Position numbers and translations under genes: made by a program. The notes under the pieces were generated by a model. That model was not told where the DNA came from. It ran no database searches and saw only the letters and a program-made list of their open reading frames with translations. Source: a virus. Taken from it: a DNA stretch of 33,588 nt. The stretch covers positions 1 through 33,588 of the IMG/VR virus record IMGVR_UViG_3300034063_000640; one strand, 5' to 3'. This document shows, in pieces, positions 6,260 through 11,342 of this stretch (positions are counted from its first letter, which is position 1; each line of letters begins with the position of its first letter).

Positions 6260-6456
6260 ATTCCCCACATCTTATTATAGTCATCCTCAGTTATCTGATG
6301 CTCTTGCAAATCCACTAAGCCACGGCACCACCTGCCTCCACATAGCACCGCTAACAGTTCCGTCACAACCGTTGTAGCTTTGCCGCATTGAGGACAAGTA
6401 AAAAACCATTGCTTAGTCGTCGCTTTGCTTTTCTTTTGCCTTTTCTTTCGTTTCAA
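6256..6456 (-). CDS. Small zinc-ribbon protein with basic N terminus
   Basis: A 66-residue protein with a highly basic start (MKRKKRQKKSKATTK), then CPQCGK (about 21-26) and a second pair CGGRWC (about 39-44), which together form a zinc ribbon. The only usable start in frame is TTG at 6456, which overlaps the upstream 55-residue gene by 44 bases. AAGG lies about 10 bases before it. A lysine-rich tail plus zinc ribbon suggests nucleic-acid binding. The unusual start makes the exact N terminus less certain. Confidence 0.65.
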   Translation of the reverse strand: MKRKKRQKKSKATTKQWFFTCPQCGKATTVVTELLAVLCGGRWCRGLVDLQEHQITEDDYNKMWGI

Positions 6457-6580
6457 GTGCTGCCTTGTGACCTGCTATGAAGCATTCCGTGGCAGTGCGA
6501 TACTGGTTGTGTTCGTTAAAATCGCTTTCGCCAAACCGACCAAACAACCATTCATCCGCTAATTCTTCAACTGTTTTCAT
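6413..6580 (-). CDS. Short early protein (55 aa) with AEEW/GHKAA module
   Basis: A 55-residue reading frame, ATG at 6580, stop TAA at 6413-6415, preceded by AAGAGAG. It reads MKTVEELADEWLFGRF, then a short variable part, TATECFIAGHKAALE and a Lys/Glu tail. It aligns with the N terminus of the DUF551 protein (EQMAEEWASGRW...AFLAGYKAAK), so it is a stand-alone version of that module. It overlaps the downstream zinc-ribbon gene by 44 bases and fills what would otherwise be an unexplained gap. Function unknown. Confidence 0.7.
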   Translation of the reverse strand: MKTVEELADEWLFGRFGESDFNEHNQYRTATECFIAGHKAALETKEKAKEKQSDD

Positions 6581-6591
6581 AAGTGCTCTCT

Positions 6592-6879
6592 TTAAAACGG
6601 AATATCATCATCAAAGGCTGTTTCTTCACGCACTATTTTGCGGGATGCAATAGCCTCAGCCTCGTGTGTAGCCTTATCGCTTGCATAGCCGATAGCCTCT
6701 TCAATCATAGGGCCCAGTGCTTCAAGGTCAGTCTTGTAGAGATATTTAGAGTCCTTCCACTGGTCTGTTTGCTTGCACTTGTAACGCTTGCTAAGGGTAA
6801 AGCTGTAGCCTCCGTTGCTGGCTTCCCAGACTGCTATCGCCAAACCTTTGTTTCTAATTGTTTTCACTGGACCGCTCAT
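6592..6879 (-). CDS. PC4/YdbC-like ssDNA-binding protein with SSB-type tail
   Basis: A 95-residue protein, ATG at 6879 after GGAGAGAT. The core IRNKGLAIAVWEA, YSFTLSKRYKCKQ, DQWKDSKYLY and LEALGPMIEEAI resembles the small PC4/YdbC ssDNA-binding fold. It ends in FDDDIPF, the acidic-hydrophobic tip used by bacterial SSB to recruit repair and replication proteins. It probably coats ssDNA during replication or annealing together with RecT encoded nearby. It is a paralogue of the next upstream gene, with which it overlaps by 26 bases; only this copy has the tail. Fold assignment is inferred. Confidence 0.75.
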   Translation of the reverse strand: MSGPVKTIRNKGLAIAVWEASNGGYSFTLSKRYKCKQTDQWKDSKYLYKTDLEALGPMIEEAIGYASDKATHEAEAIASRKIVREETAFDDDIPF

Positions 6880-7165
6880 ATCTCTCCTTCACTTTGTCTA
6901 GTACGTTATCGATTGTTGTTTTAGTTGTCTCGACACCCTTTGGAAGCTCTACGACCGCTGCTTTTTTCGCGCCCCACGTTGCTGCTCTCAAAAACATTTC
7001 GCCTATCTCTCGCAACTCGTCTAAGTACAGCGTTTTAGTCTGCTTCCATTGTTGTGTTTGTTTGTCTTTATAGTGCTTTGCAAACTCAAACGACAGCTTG
7101 CCTTGATTTTCCCAGATTATTAGTTGAGCGTTTTTTGCTTTGAACGCTCCTATTCTTTGTCCCAT
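6854..7165 (-). CDS. PC4-like paralogue without SSB tail
   Basis: About 102 residues from the ATG at 7165, chosen because GAGGAAG lies 4 bases upstream; a longer frame from 7243 would overlap the upstream gene heavily. The core (QLIIWENQGKLSFEFAKHY, KDKQTQQWKQTKTLY, LREIGEMFL) aligns with the downstream protein at W-E, S-F, Y-K, K-Q-T, Q-W-K and L-Y. The last 35 residues are a charged helix (DNVLDKVKERYERSSENN) instead of the DDDIPF tip. The pair looks like a tandem duplication followed by specialisation, perhaps heteromeric. Confidence 0.72.
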   Translation of the reverse strand: MGQRIGAFKAKNAQLIIWENQGKLSFEFAKHYKDKQTQQWKQTKTLYLDELREIGEMFLRAATWGAKKAAVVELPKGVETTKTTIDNVLDKVKERYERSSENN

Positions 7166-7322
7166 AATCTTCCTCAATCGTTTGCTTGATCCACCGCAGA
7201 GCATCGACTTGTCCGAGTTCAAATTGAGATAAAATCTCCTCACTCTCGAACGTGTCTATGATGCGGCTTAGTTCTGTGTGCAGGTCACTTATCGTTTTCA
7301 ATGAATACCTCAAGAGCTTCAT
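7086..7322 (-). CDS. Small helical early protein, start uncertain
   Basis: A 78-residue frame from ATG 7322; a TTG at 7301 (71 residues) has the better GAGG box and a smaller overlap with the upstream gene (17 instead of 38 bases). The central part LHTELSRIIDTFESEEIL and FELGQVDALRWIKQTIEED is clearly protein-like and helical. The last 25 residues overlap the start of the PC4-like paralogue in another frame. No family recognised. The position between a ribbon-helix-helix protein and ssDNA-binding proteins suggests a recombination or regulatory accessory. Confidence 0.6.
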   Translation of the reverse strand: MKLLRYSLKTISDLHTELSRIIDTFESEEILSQFELGQVDALRWIKQTIEEDYGTKNRSVQSKKRSTNNLGKSRQAVV

Positions 7323-7467
7323 CGATTGCGTCAGTCATCCACACTCGCTTGTTGTCTGCGTAGGCTTTCAAAAAGTTCAGATATTCTTCTCGGATATACA
7401 GGGTGTACCTGACGAATCCGTCGCGAATCTTTTTGGCTTTTGGTTTGGTTTCCTTCTTTTTGCTCAT
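7285..7467 (-). CDS. Ribbon-helix-helix DNA-binding protein
   Basis: About 60 residues from ATG 7467, with GGAG 5 bases before it; a GTG at 7473 is less likely. A Lys-rich N terminus (MSKKKETKPKAKK) leads to a strand-helix-helix unit: FVRYTLYIREEYLNFLKAYADN and VWMTDAIDEALEVFIEN, typical of CopG/Arc-type dimers. Such proteins bind operators through the paired strand. It sits directly after RecT and after a small hairpin at 7480-7491. It may autoregulate or control the early operon. Confidence 0.75.
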   Translation of the reverse strand: MSKKKETKPKAKKIRDGFVRYTLYIREEYLNFLKAYADNKRVWMTDAIDEALEVFIENDK

Positions 7468-7479
7468 ATACACTCCATT

Positions 7480-7491
7480 GGGCTCTCGCCC
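7480..7491 (-). promoter_or_regulatory. Leader hairpin before the ribbon-helix-helix gene
   Basis: On the - strand GGGC-GAGA-GCCC forms a 4-bp stem with a GNRA-type tetraloop. It lies 12 bases upstream of the ATG and just before its GGAG box. Similar small hairpins precede several other early genes. Confidence 0.55.
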
Positions 7492-7496
7492 TTAAC

Positions 7497-8288
7497 CTAA
7501 TTGCTTTCCGTTTGAACAGGCTCATAACCTTCCTTGATATACTGAGTGAGTTTTGCGAGACGAATTGGGGAGCGCCAAATGTTAGGCTCTACTTCCTTGG
7601 CTTCAGACGACACAAGATAGTCTGTAGCCGATTGTCGCTTTCCCTGGTCAATAGTGCTGATATCATAGTAAGTCGTGACTGCACGTTTCTTTACTGCCTC
7701 GACTTCTGCGTTAGTAATCTTTTGAATACCCAGCACTTCGCCTGTCTTTTTGCTTACTACTAGCTGCTCATCGTCATTTGGAACGATAGTAGCTTGGGCA
7801 TACTGTGCTGGCATCTCCTCTGCTGTGTACAAGCCGCCTAGCTCTTGTATGAACGCTTCACGCAGGGCGAGGCTTTTCGCACACTTTGACAGCATTACTG
7901 ACGGCATCTGCTGCCAGATTGGAGTGCTCTTCTTGTACTCTGCCATGTATGCTGTAGCTACTGACGGAAAGCGGCGGTCCTTCCGGTAAACCTTAGCAGT
8001 TGCCGCTATTAGCTTACCTTCGTCCCACTCATAATCGACTTCCATCCCGTCGAATTGCGGGTGAGAGTTAGCTATTCGCAGGAAGCCGTTGATCCCTGTC
8101 ATGAGTTGTAACCGCCCACCGGCTTTGATTGCCCACACCTCTTTGGTGATAGGGTTTAGTCCTGTGCTTCGTACTATCTCGCCGAATAGCTGAAACTCAG
8201 CATCTGTGAGTCCTGGTGCTACGCTGTTACGCAGAGCGTTCAACATTTCTAGTGGTGAATTTGTTGTTGTAGTTAGTTCTTTAGTCAT
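7497..8288 (-). CDS. recT: RecT/Bet family single-strand annealing protein
   Basis: A 263-residue protein of the RecT/Bet annealing family. Signature parts are TGLNPITKEVWAI (42-54), GGRLQLMTGINGFLRIA (57-73), the WQQMPSVMLSKCAKSLALR block (125-143), and GGLYTAEEM (151-159). The first 160 residues form the annealing core and the rest is a variable tail ending with SPIRLAKLTQYIKEGYE. It anneals complementary ssDNA in recombination and replication repair. The start ATG overlaps the upstream gene by 8 bases. No Exo or RecE partner is encoded next to it; the only nuclease is the resolvase-like protein at the far end of the operon. Confidence 0.93.
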   Translation of the reverse strand: MTKELTTTTNSPLEMLNALRNSVAPGLTDAEFQLFGEIVRSTGLNPITKEVWAIKAGGRLQLMTGINGFLRIANSHPQFDGMEVDYEWDEGKLIAATAKVYRKDRRFPSVATAYMAEYKKSTPIWQQMPSVMLSKCAKSLALREAFIQELGGLYTAEEMPAQYAQATIVPNDDEQLVVSKKTGEVLGIQKITNAEVEAVKKRAVTTYYDISTIDQGKRQSATDYLVSSEAKEVEPNIWRSPIRLAKLTQYIKEGYEPVQTESN

Positions 8289-8520
8289 GGTCAGTTACCT
8301 CAAATAATTCGTAGACCTCTGGTGTAGCGTTATAAATACAATCATCGATTGCATCGTTTAAACTTTCCGTATCGTTGTTTGTCATTGCTGATAAGTTGTT
8401 CCAACCTACATAGGGGTCAAAGTAGAGTCTTCCGTCGGAAGTAAATTTACCTCTTACGGTAAACTCAACTCCTTGGTGTTCTAGTATGTAGTCTGGAAAC
8501 TGTGCTTGTAGTACCTTCAT
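8281..8520 (-). CDS. Small acidic early protein before recT
   Basis: A 79-residue acidic protein with a very strong ribosome-binding site (AAGGAGGAAGGATATATG). It contains EHQGVEFTVRGKFTSDGRLY (about 14-33), a strand-rich part, and an acidic C-terminal half (NNDTESLNDAIDDCIY...). Its end overlaps the recT start by 8 bases, so recT translation is probably coupled to it. No family recognised; it could be a DNA mimic or RecT partner, judged only by charge and position. Confidence 0.68.
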   Translation of the reverse strand: MKVLQAQFPDYILEHQGVEFTVRGKFTSDGRLYFDPYVGWNNLSAMTNNDTESLNDAIDDCIYNATPEVYELFEVTDHD

Positions 8521-8551
8521 ATATCCTTCCTCCTTAAAAGGTGTGCATACA

Positions 8552-9037
8552 TTATCTCACGAGTGTAGATAGTGCAATGACCTTTTGTGCATATTGTTTA
8601 CCCTCTTTGCAATTTACTTTGCCGCAGTTGTAGACGGTGAGTGCAGCCGATACATCGCCCAGTCTGTCAAGCTCCTGTCTCAGTATGAGAGCGCCGCACC
8701 TGACATTTGCTACTGCATCCCATAGCTGTTCATGCTCTAAGCCACATCGCTTAGCATTAAACGGCATGACCTGAGACAAGCCCCTGGCACCTACCCTTGA
8801 CTCTGCTTCTCGCTTGTAACCTGACTCAACCTTTACCAAGGCATGAAGCAATCGAGGCTCTAAGTCAAAAGCCTTCGCCGCTCTCGTTACTTCAGCCTCT
8901 ATGAGCCCCCTGGAAGGCTCTACAGGGCGCTTTAATAGCCTAGCCTGATGATAAACAACCGTTTCAGGTAAAGCGGTGTAGCAAGCGACTAAAGCGATTG
9001 CGGCGCATAACAAGCCGCCGCATGATTCACTGCTCAT
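8552..9037 (-). CDS. Early membrane-anchored lytic transglycosylase (SLT fold)
   Basis: A 161-residue protein. Residues 9-20 are hydrophobic with LVAC at 17-20, which can be a lipobox, although the N terminus lacks the usual positive charges. The catalytic core is SLT-type: LLHALVKVESGYKREAES with E71, VGARGLSQVMPF (82-93) and VYNCGK near the end. It would cleave peptidoglycan between MurNAc and GlcNAc. It is translated from an ATGA overlap with a 53-residue membrane peptide. It lies in the early operon, not with the late lysis cassette, so it may act in envelope remodelling or exclusion, or be the true endolysin. Confidence 0.85.
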   Translation of the reverse strand: MSSESCGGLLCAAIALVACYTALPETVVYHQARLLKRPVEPSRGLIEAEVTRAAKAFDLEPRLLHALVKVESGYKREAESRVGARGLSQVMPFNAKRCGLEHEQLWDAVANVRCGALILRQELDRLGDVSAALTVYNCGKVNCKEGKQYAQKVIALSTLVR

Positions 9038-9195
9038 CGCCGTGTTACCGTTTTAACTGCTTGGGCAGGGTCATCACCAAACACATAAACCCTGACGCCT
9101 ATTGTGCAAGTGACGATGCCGACGAAAAAGGCGACGTGAAGAACAGTGACAGCGATACCCGTAGGGGTGAAAAGTAGTTCCTTGATAGCTTTCAT
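9034..9195 (-). CDS. 53-residue membrane peptide coupled to the transglycosylase
   Basis: ATG at 9195, preceded by AAGGAG at good distance; stop TGA at 9034-9036 overlaps the start of the transglycosylase gene (ATGA). It reads MKAIKELLFTP, then a membrane helix (GIAVTVLHVAFFVGIVTCTI, about 13-32), then VRVYVFGDDPAQ and a basic tail KTVTRR. The topology and size resemble small holins or membrane anchors. It fills the gap between the transglycosylase and the lipoprotein. Function inferred from its partner. Confidence 0.78.
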   Translation of the reverse strand: MKAIKELLFTPTGIAVTVLHVAFFVGIVTCTIGVRVYVFGDDPAQAVKTVTRR

Positions 9196-9205
9196 GACTG
9201 TCTCC

Positions 9206-9406
9206 TTACTTTACGTTATCCACAGGTTGTCCACAGGTTTCCCACAGGTAGCATTTAAGCGGTACGTTGTGGGTCGCTTGTGACTCTTGGCGCTCGTCTA
9301 TACGACTGATCCAGAGCTTGCCGCCGACCTCCATCCCTGTACATGCTGAGCAAGCGAGCATACACGATGCAAGCAGGAATTTTCCGATTGTAAATAGGTG
9401 TTTCAT
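9206..9406 (-). CDS. Small early lipoprotein
   Basis: A 66-residue protein with a charged start (MKHLFTIGK), hydrophobic stretch and LASC at 12-15, a good lipobox; further Cys follow at 19 and 22. The mature part (TGMEVGGKLWISRIDERQ and PLKCYLWETCGQP) has two more Cys. The leader GGATATATG and a hairpin (9424-9443) precede it. Small lipoproteins in phages serve as Rz1-type spanins or as exclusion proteins; the length suits either, but no Rz partner is seen. It belongs to an early envelope group. Confidence 0.75.
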   Translation of the reverse strand: MKHLFTIGKFLLASCMLACSACTGMEVGGKLWISRIDERQESQATHNVPLKCYLWETCGQPVDNVK

Positions 9407-9423
9407 ATATCCCCATTGTTAAA

Positions 9424-9443
9424 CTCTGCCGATATTGACAGAG
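9424..9443 (-). promoter_or_regulatory. Leader hairpin before the lipoprotein gene
   Basis: On the - strand CTCTGTC-AATATC-GGCAGAG pairs over 7 bp (one U-G). It lies 17 bases upstream of the ATG-proximal GGGGATATATG box, between the secreted protein and lipoprotein genes. Confidence 0.55.
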
Positions 9444-9476
9444 GCTCTACCCCCCACAGCGTAGGGGATAGCGTCT

Positions 9477-9797
9477 CTACCAATCGAAACCTTTGATAGG
9501 ATTGCCCAAGGCATCGTTCGGGACCACTTTTTGGATAGTCTCTCGTTTGGTCGCCTTGGTTATACCTTGCGCTCTTGCAAACGGGTCAACCACCTCCCTT
9601 TCAGTAGTAACTACGCTCCAGCCTGTGCCCCAAGGACCGCCGTTATTTGGCACCGGCAAGACCGGCTGAACGCCGATATTTAGCTCGTTGTTGCGGGGTG
9701 CGTATTCGTCCAGGTCGTTGCCGATCATCCAATCGTAGCCATCCTGAGCCATGGCAACCGAAGGGATAAGTAAACCGGTTAGTAGTAGTGCTTTCAT
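9477..9797 (-). CDS. Secreted early protein of unknown function
   Basis: A 106-residue protein with a textbook signal peptide: MKALLLTGLLIPSVAMA, cleaved before QDG. The mature chain is about 89 residues, rich in Pro, Asn and Gly (IGVQPVLPVPNNGGPWGTGW), with a charged middle (TTEREVVDPFARAQ) and a basic helix (ITKATKRETIQK). AAGGAAAA precedes the ATG and the upstream gene ends one base before it. It is the first of four consecutive early genes whose products enter or cross the inner membrane. No family recognised. Confidence 0.75.
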   Translation of the reverse strand: MKALLLTGLLIPSVAMAQDGYDWMIGNDLDEYAPRNNELNIGVQPVLPVPNNGGPWGTGWSVVTTEREVVDPFARAQGITKATKRETIQKVVPNDALGNPIKGFDW

Positions 9798-9798
9798 G

Positions 9799-10038
9799 TT
9801 ATTTTCCTTGAATTACATTACTTAGTCTTTCTTGACGTTGCTCGGACGTCAGCCAATCTAAACTAGCGACATGCTCAATTTCGCTCATTAAACGCCTATG
9901 ACTGACACCATTTTTGTATGCTTCGTAAAACGGAATTGTCAGCATCAACATGTTGAATGATAGCGTTTCTGGACATAATCGTTCGCAATAACTCAGATAT
10001 TTATTCCAAGTATATTTATATTCATTTTCTCTCTTCAT
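9799..10038 (-). CDS. Small early protein of unknown function
   Basis: A 79-residue protein starting with the GGATATATG leader and preceded by the hairpin at 10055-10068. It is charged and helical, with YTWNKYLSYCERLCPETL (about 9-26), a short hydrophobic part MLMLTIPFYEAYKNG and a basic-acidic tail (SLDWLTSEQRQERLSNVI). No signal peptide or metal site beyond two Cys is visible. Cytosolic; function unknown. Confidence 0.68.
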   Translation of the reverse strand: MKRENEYKYTWNKYLSYCERLCPETLSFNMLMLTIPFYEAYKNGVSHRRLMSEIEHVASLDWLTSEQRQERLSNVIQGK

Positions 10039-10054
10039 ATATCCCTTTCGCTTG

Positions 10055-10068
10055 GGGCTTAATTGCCC
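10055..10068 (-). promoter_or_regulatory. Leader hairpin before the 10038 gene
   Basis: GGGC-AATTAA-GCCC on the - strand, 16 bases upstream of the start codon at 10038 and between the stop of one gene and the ribosome-binding site of the next. It is nearly identical to 10396-10409. Confidence 0.6.
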
Positions 10069-10070
10069 TC

Positions 10071-10382
10071 TTAGTAGTTACCCAGTTTAAATTCGCCCAC
10101 CATTTCCTGCGCCATATACTCAGCAAGTTTAAGGCGCTCAGACCGAGGGAACATACCTTTCACTGAATCGGTCATGCTGCCGAACTCTAAAAGGTACTGC
10201 TTTGCGGCTGGTAACAGGCAGTAACGGTCAATGTACGCAATTGCTCGATCAAGGCTGTAGGTGCCTTTCTGATGGAACTTGCCAAGGGTTTTATACCCTG
10301 GTTCATAGTAGGCTCGCCCCACGTTGTTCTTGCAGTACAACTCAAGCTCAATCATTTCGTGCGTTAGTGATTCTCTATTCAT
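10071..10382 (-). CDS. First gene of the inner early operon, unknown function
   Basis: A 103-residue protein. The start carries the GTGAGGATATATG leader. It is helical, with MNRESLTHEMIELELYCKNN, YYEPGYKTLGKFHQKGTYS and LAEYMAQEMVGEFKLGNY. It has no signal, membrane or metal motif. A -35/-10 pair (10420-10449) lies just upstream, so this gene opens the transcript that continues to the envelope group and recT. Function unknown; a role soon after infection is inferred from position. Confidence 0.68.
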   Translation of the reverse strand: MNRESLTHEMIELELYCKNNVGRAYYEPGYKTLGKFHQKGTYSLDRAIAYIDRYCLLPAAKQYLLEFGSMTDSVKGMFPRSERLKLAEYMAQEMVGEFKLGNY

Positions 10383-10395
10383 ATATCCTCACTCG

Positions 10396-10409
10396 GGGCT
10401 TTATTGCCC
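10396..10409 (-). promoter_or_regulatory. Leader hairpin before the 10382 gene
   Basis: GGGC-AATAAA-GCCC on the - strand, directly upstream of the GTGAGGATATATG start region. It matches 10055-10068 except for one loop base. Confidence 0.6.
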
Positions 10410-10419
10410 TCTCTTAATG

Positions 10420-10449
10420 ACTATACACACTCAGATGATAGTCGTGCAA
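10420..10449 (-). promoter_or_regulatory. Predicted early promoter
   Basis: On the - strand TTGCAC (10444-10449), an 18-base spacer and TATAGT (10420-10425) form a sigma-70-like promoter. Transcription would start near 10413 and enter the gene at 10382 through the small hairpin. The TTGCA element is shared with the promoter predicted at 12491-12519. Confidence 0.6.
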
Positions 10450-10508
10450 GATAATATTCGGATATTTTGCAGGTTACTTGAGGAAAAATGCTAACCCGCT
10501 GAAACGGC

Positions 10509-10550
10509 AAAAGAAAACCCCGCTACGGTATCGCTACGCATAACGGGGTT
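10509..10550 (-). terminator. Hairpin/terminator in the divergent leader
   Basis: AACCCCG (10516-10522) pairs with CGGGGTT (10544-10550). Read on the - strand it is followed by TTTTCTT, so it can stop leftward transcripts that would interfere with the early promoter at 10420-10449. Read on the + strand it has no U run but sits directly before AGGATATATG at 10551-10560, like the leader hairpins of early genes. The loop holds a direct repeat GCTACG. Confidence 0.55.
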
Positions 10551-10557
10551 AGGATAT

Positions 10558-10629
10558 ATGATACATTTAGGATATCAGATAAATCCGATTTACGCCAAGG
10601 ATTTTATTCGGTACGATGCCGGAGAATAA
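10558..10629 (+). CDS. Possible 23-residue leader peptide
   Basis: A short frame with ATG at 10558 and stop at 10627-10629. It starts with the exact AGGATATATG signature seen at early genes on the other strand, and is preceded by a 7-bp hairpin. It would encode MIHLGYQINPIYAKDF and a short acidic end. It lies just before the hairpin and ribosome-binding site of the initiator gene, so it could be a leader peptide or a small regulator. Very short; no direct evidence of expression. Confidence 0.35.
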   Translation: MIHLGYQINPIYAKDFIRYDAGE

Positions 10630-10669
10630 AAAAAGGGGCGGTTACTCGTCAAAGTTAAACCACCCCTTT
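10628..10669 (-). terminator. Intrinsic terminator on the - strand, leader hairpin on the + strand
   Basis: AAAGGGGCGGTT (10632-10643) pairs with AACCACCCCTTT (10658-10669) with one mismatch in 12. On the - strand it is followed by seven uridines, a strong intrinsic terminator for leftward transcripts that run antisense through the initiator gene. On the + strand the same hairpin sits immediately upstream of AAAGGAACATC-ATG, the initiator's ribosome-binding site, and may affect its translation. Confidence 0.7.
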
Positions 10670-10680
10670 AAAGGAACATC

Positions 10681-11235
10681 ATGAACAAACATACCAAAAA
10701 AACTCGTTGGGGAATAGTGGACTATGATCTCGTTGATCAAGGTATCCCCATTCTTGAGACAATCGTCTACAGCTACATAAAACGGTATCAGCGAAACAGG
10801 GGGTCAGTTTGGGCTTCCATCCCTCATATCGCTAAAGACCTACGCATGTCCGAAAGTTCCGTTCAACGGTACATCAAACATCTGCTAAAGGTTGGACTGC
10901 TCAAAGATAGCGTCAAAGGTAGGGGGAGATACCTGACTGTGACCCATGTCAAACTGACTGAAACCCCTGTCAAATTGACTGACGACCCTTGTCAATCTGA
11001 TATGAATGACCCTTGTCAAATTGACATGCTACCGAAGTTAGATCACCGAAGTTATATACCGATCAGTAATAACCGATCAGATATAAATACTAAGATTAAA
11101 CCTAAGACTGGTGTAGTTAAGGGGGAGAGTGTGAGAGGGGTAGCGGCTCCCCCAGCCAGAAAGCCGCTTAGTGCTCAAACCCGAGATTGGCTAGCTGAAA
11201 TGACTGGTGTCAGTCTTGATGACCTACCCGATTAG
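10681..11235 (+). CDS. Winged-helix replication initiator (lambda O-like) containing the origin
   Basis: A 184-residue protein, the only long + strand gene in the early region. AAAGGAACATC precedes the ATG. Residues 22-88 form a winged helix-turn-helix as in phage replication proteins and HTH_36 (IPHIAKDLRMSESS, then VQRYIKHLLKVGLLKD and a wing with KGRGRYLTV). Residues 88-140 are a low-complexity linker whose DNA carries four iterons and a 13/14-mer array. The C terminus (LSAQTRDWLAEMTGVSLDDLPD split as 163-184) could recruit a host helicase loader. It probably binds its own gene to start theta replication. The phage encodes no polymerase or helicase that I recognise. Confidence 0.8.
   Translation: MNKHTKKTRWGIVDYDLVDQGIPILETIVYSYIKRYQRNRGSVWASIPHIAKDLRMSESSVQRYIKHLLKVGLLKDSVKGRGRYLTVTHVKLTETPVKLTDDPCQSDMNDPCQIDMLPKLDHRSYIPISNNRSDINTKIKPKTGVVKGESVRGVAAPPARKPLSAQTRDWLAEMTGVSLDDLPD
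10942..11025 (+). other. Origin iterons: four 17-bp repeats with dyad symmetry
   Basis: Four copies of ACCCNTGTCAAATTGAC-like sequence start at 10942, 10963, 10985 and 11009 (spacing 21, 22 and 24, about two helical turns). The core GTCAAATTGAC is an 11-bp palindrome around a central A; copies two and four are perfect in it. They lie inside the initiator gene in the encoded linker, as the iterons of lambda ori lie inside gene O. They are the likely binding sites for the encoded winged-helix protein. Confidence 0.8.
11031..11090 (+). other. AT-rich tandem 13/14-mers with GATC, candidate DNA unwinding element
   Basis: Four tandem units begin with ACCGA at 11031, 11045, 11058 and 11072: ACCGAAGTTAGATC, ACCGAAGTTATAT, ACCGATCAGTAATA and ACCGATCAGATATA, running into AT-rich sequence. 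GATC occurs at 11041, 11061 and 11075. The array directly follows the iterons. Its layout recalls the 13-mers with GATC of bacterial oriC and the AT-rich half of lambda ori. Confidence 0.7.
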
Positions 11236-11291
11236 CCTTTAAAGCCTCTAGGACGAACGCTATTGAAAGATAAAGGGTTGGGGTAGGGTTA

Positions 11292-11325
11292 CCCCTAGGT
11301 CACAGGGTAAAATGCAACCTAGGGG
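11292..11325. terminator. Strong inverted repeat between convergent genes
   Basis: CCCCTAGGT (11292-11300) pairs perfectly with ACCTAGGGG (11317-11325), with a 16-base loop. It lies between the + strand initiator gene and the - strand gene ending at 11343. Neither side has a proper U run, so it may be a weak or factor-assisted terminator, an mRNA 3'-end protector or a protein-binding site. Confidence 0.5.
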
Positions 11326-11342
11326 GGTTTAGAGGGTAACGG

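Noticed and set aside
7331-7525. 64-residue - strand frame over the ribbon-helix-helix gene
   Set aside because: Alternative frame of a gene with a clear fold and better start site.
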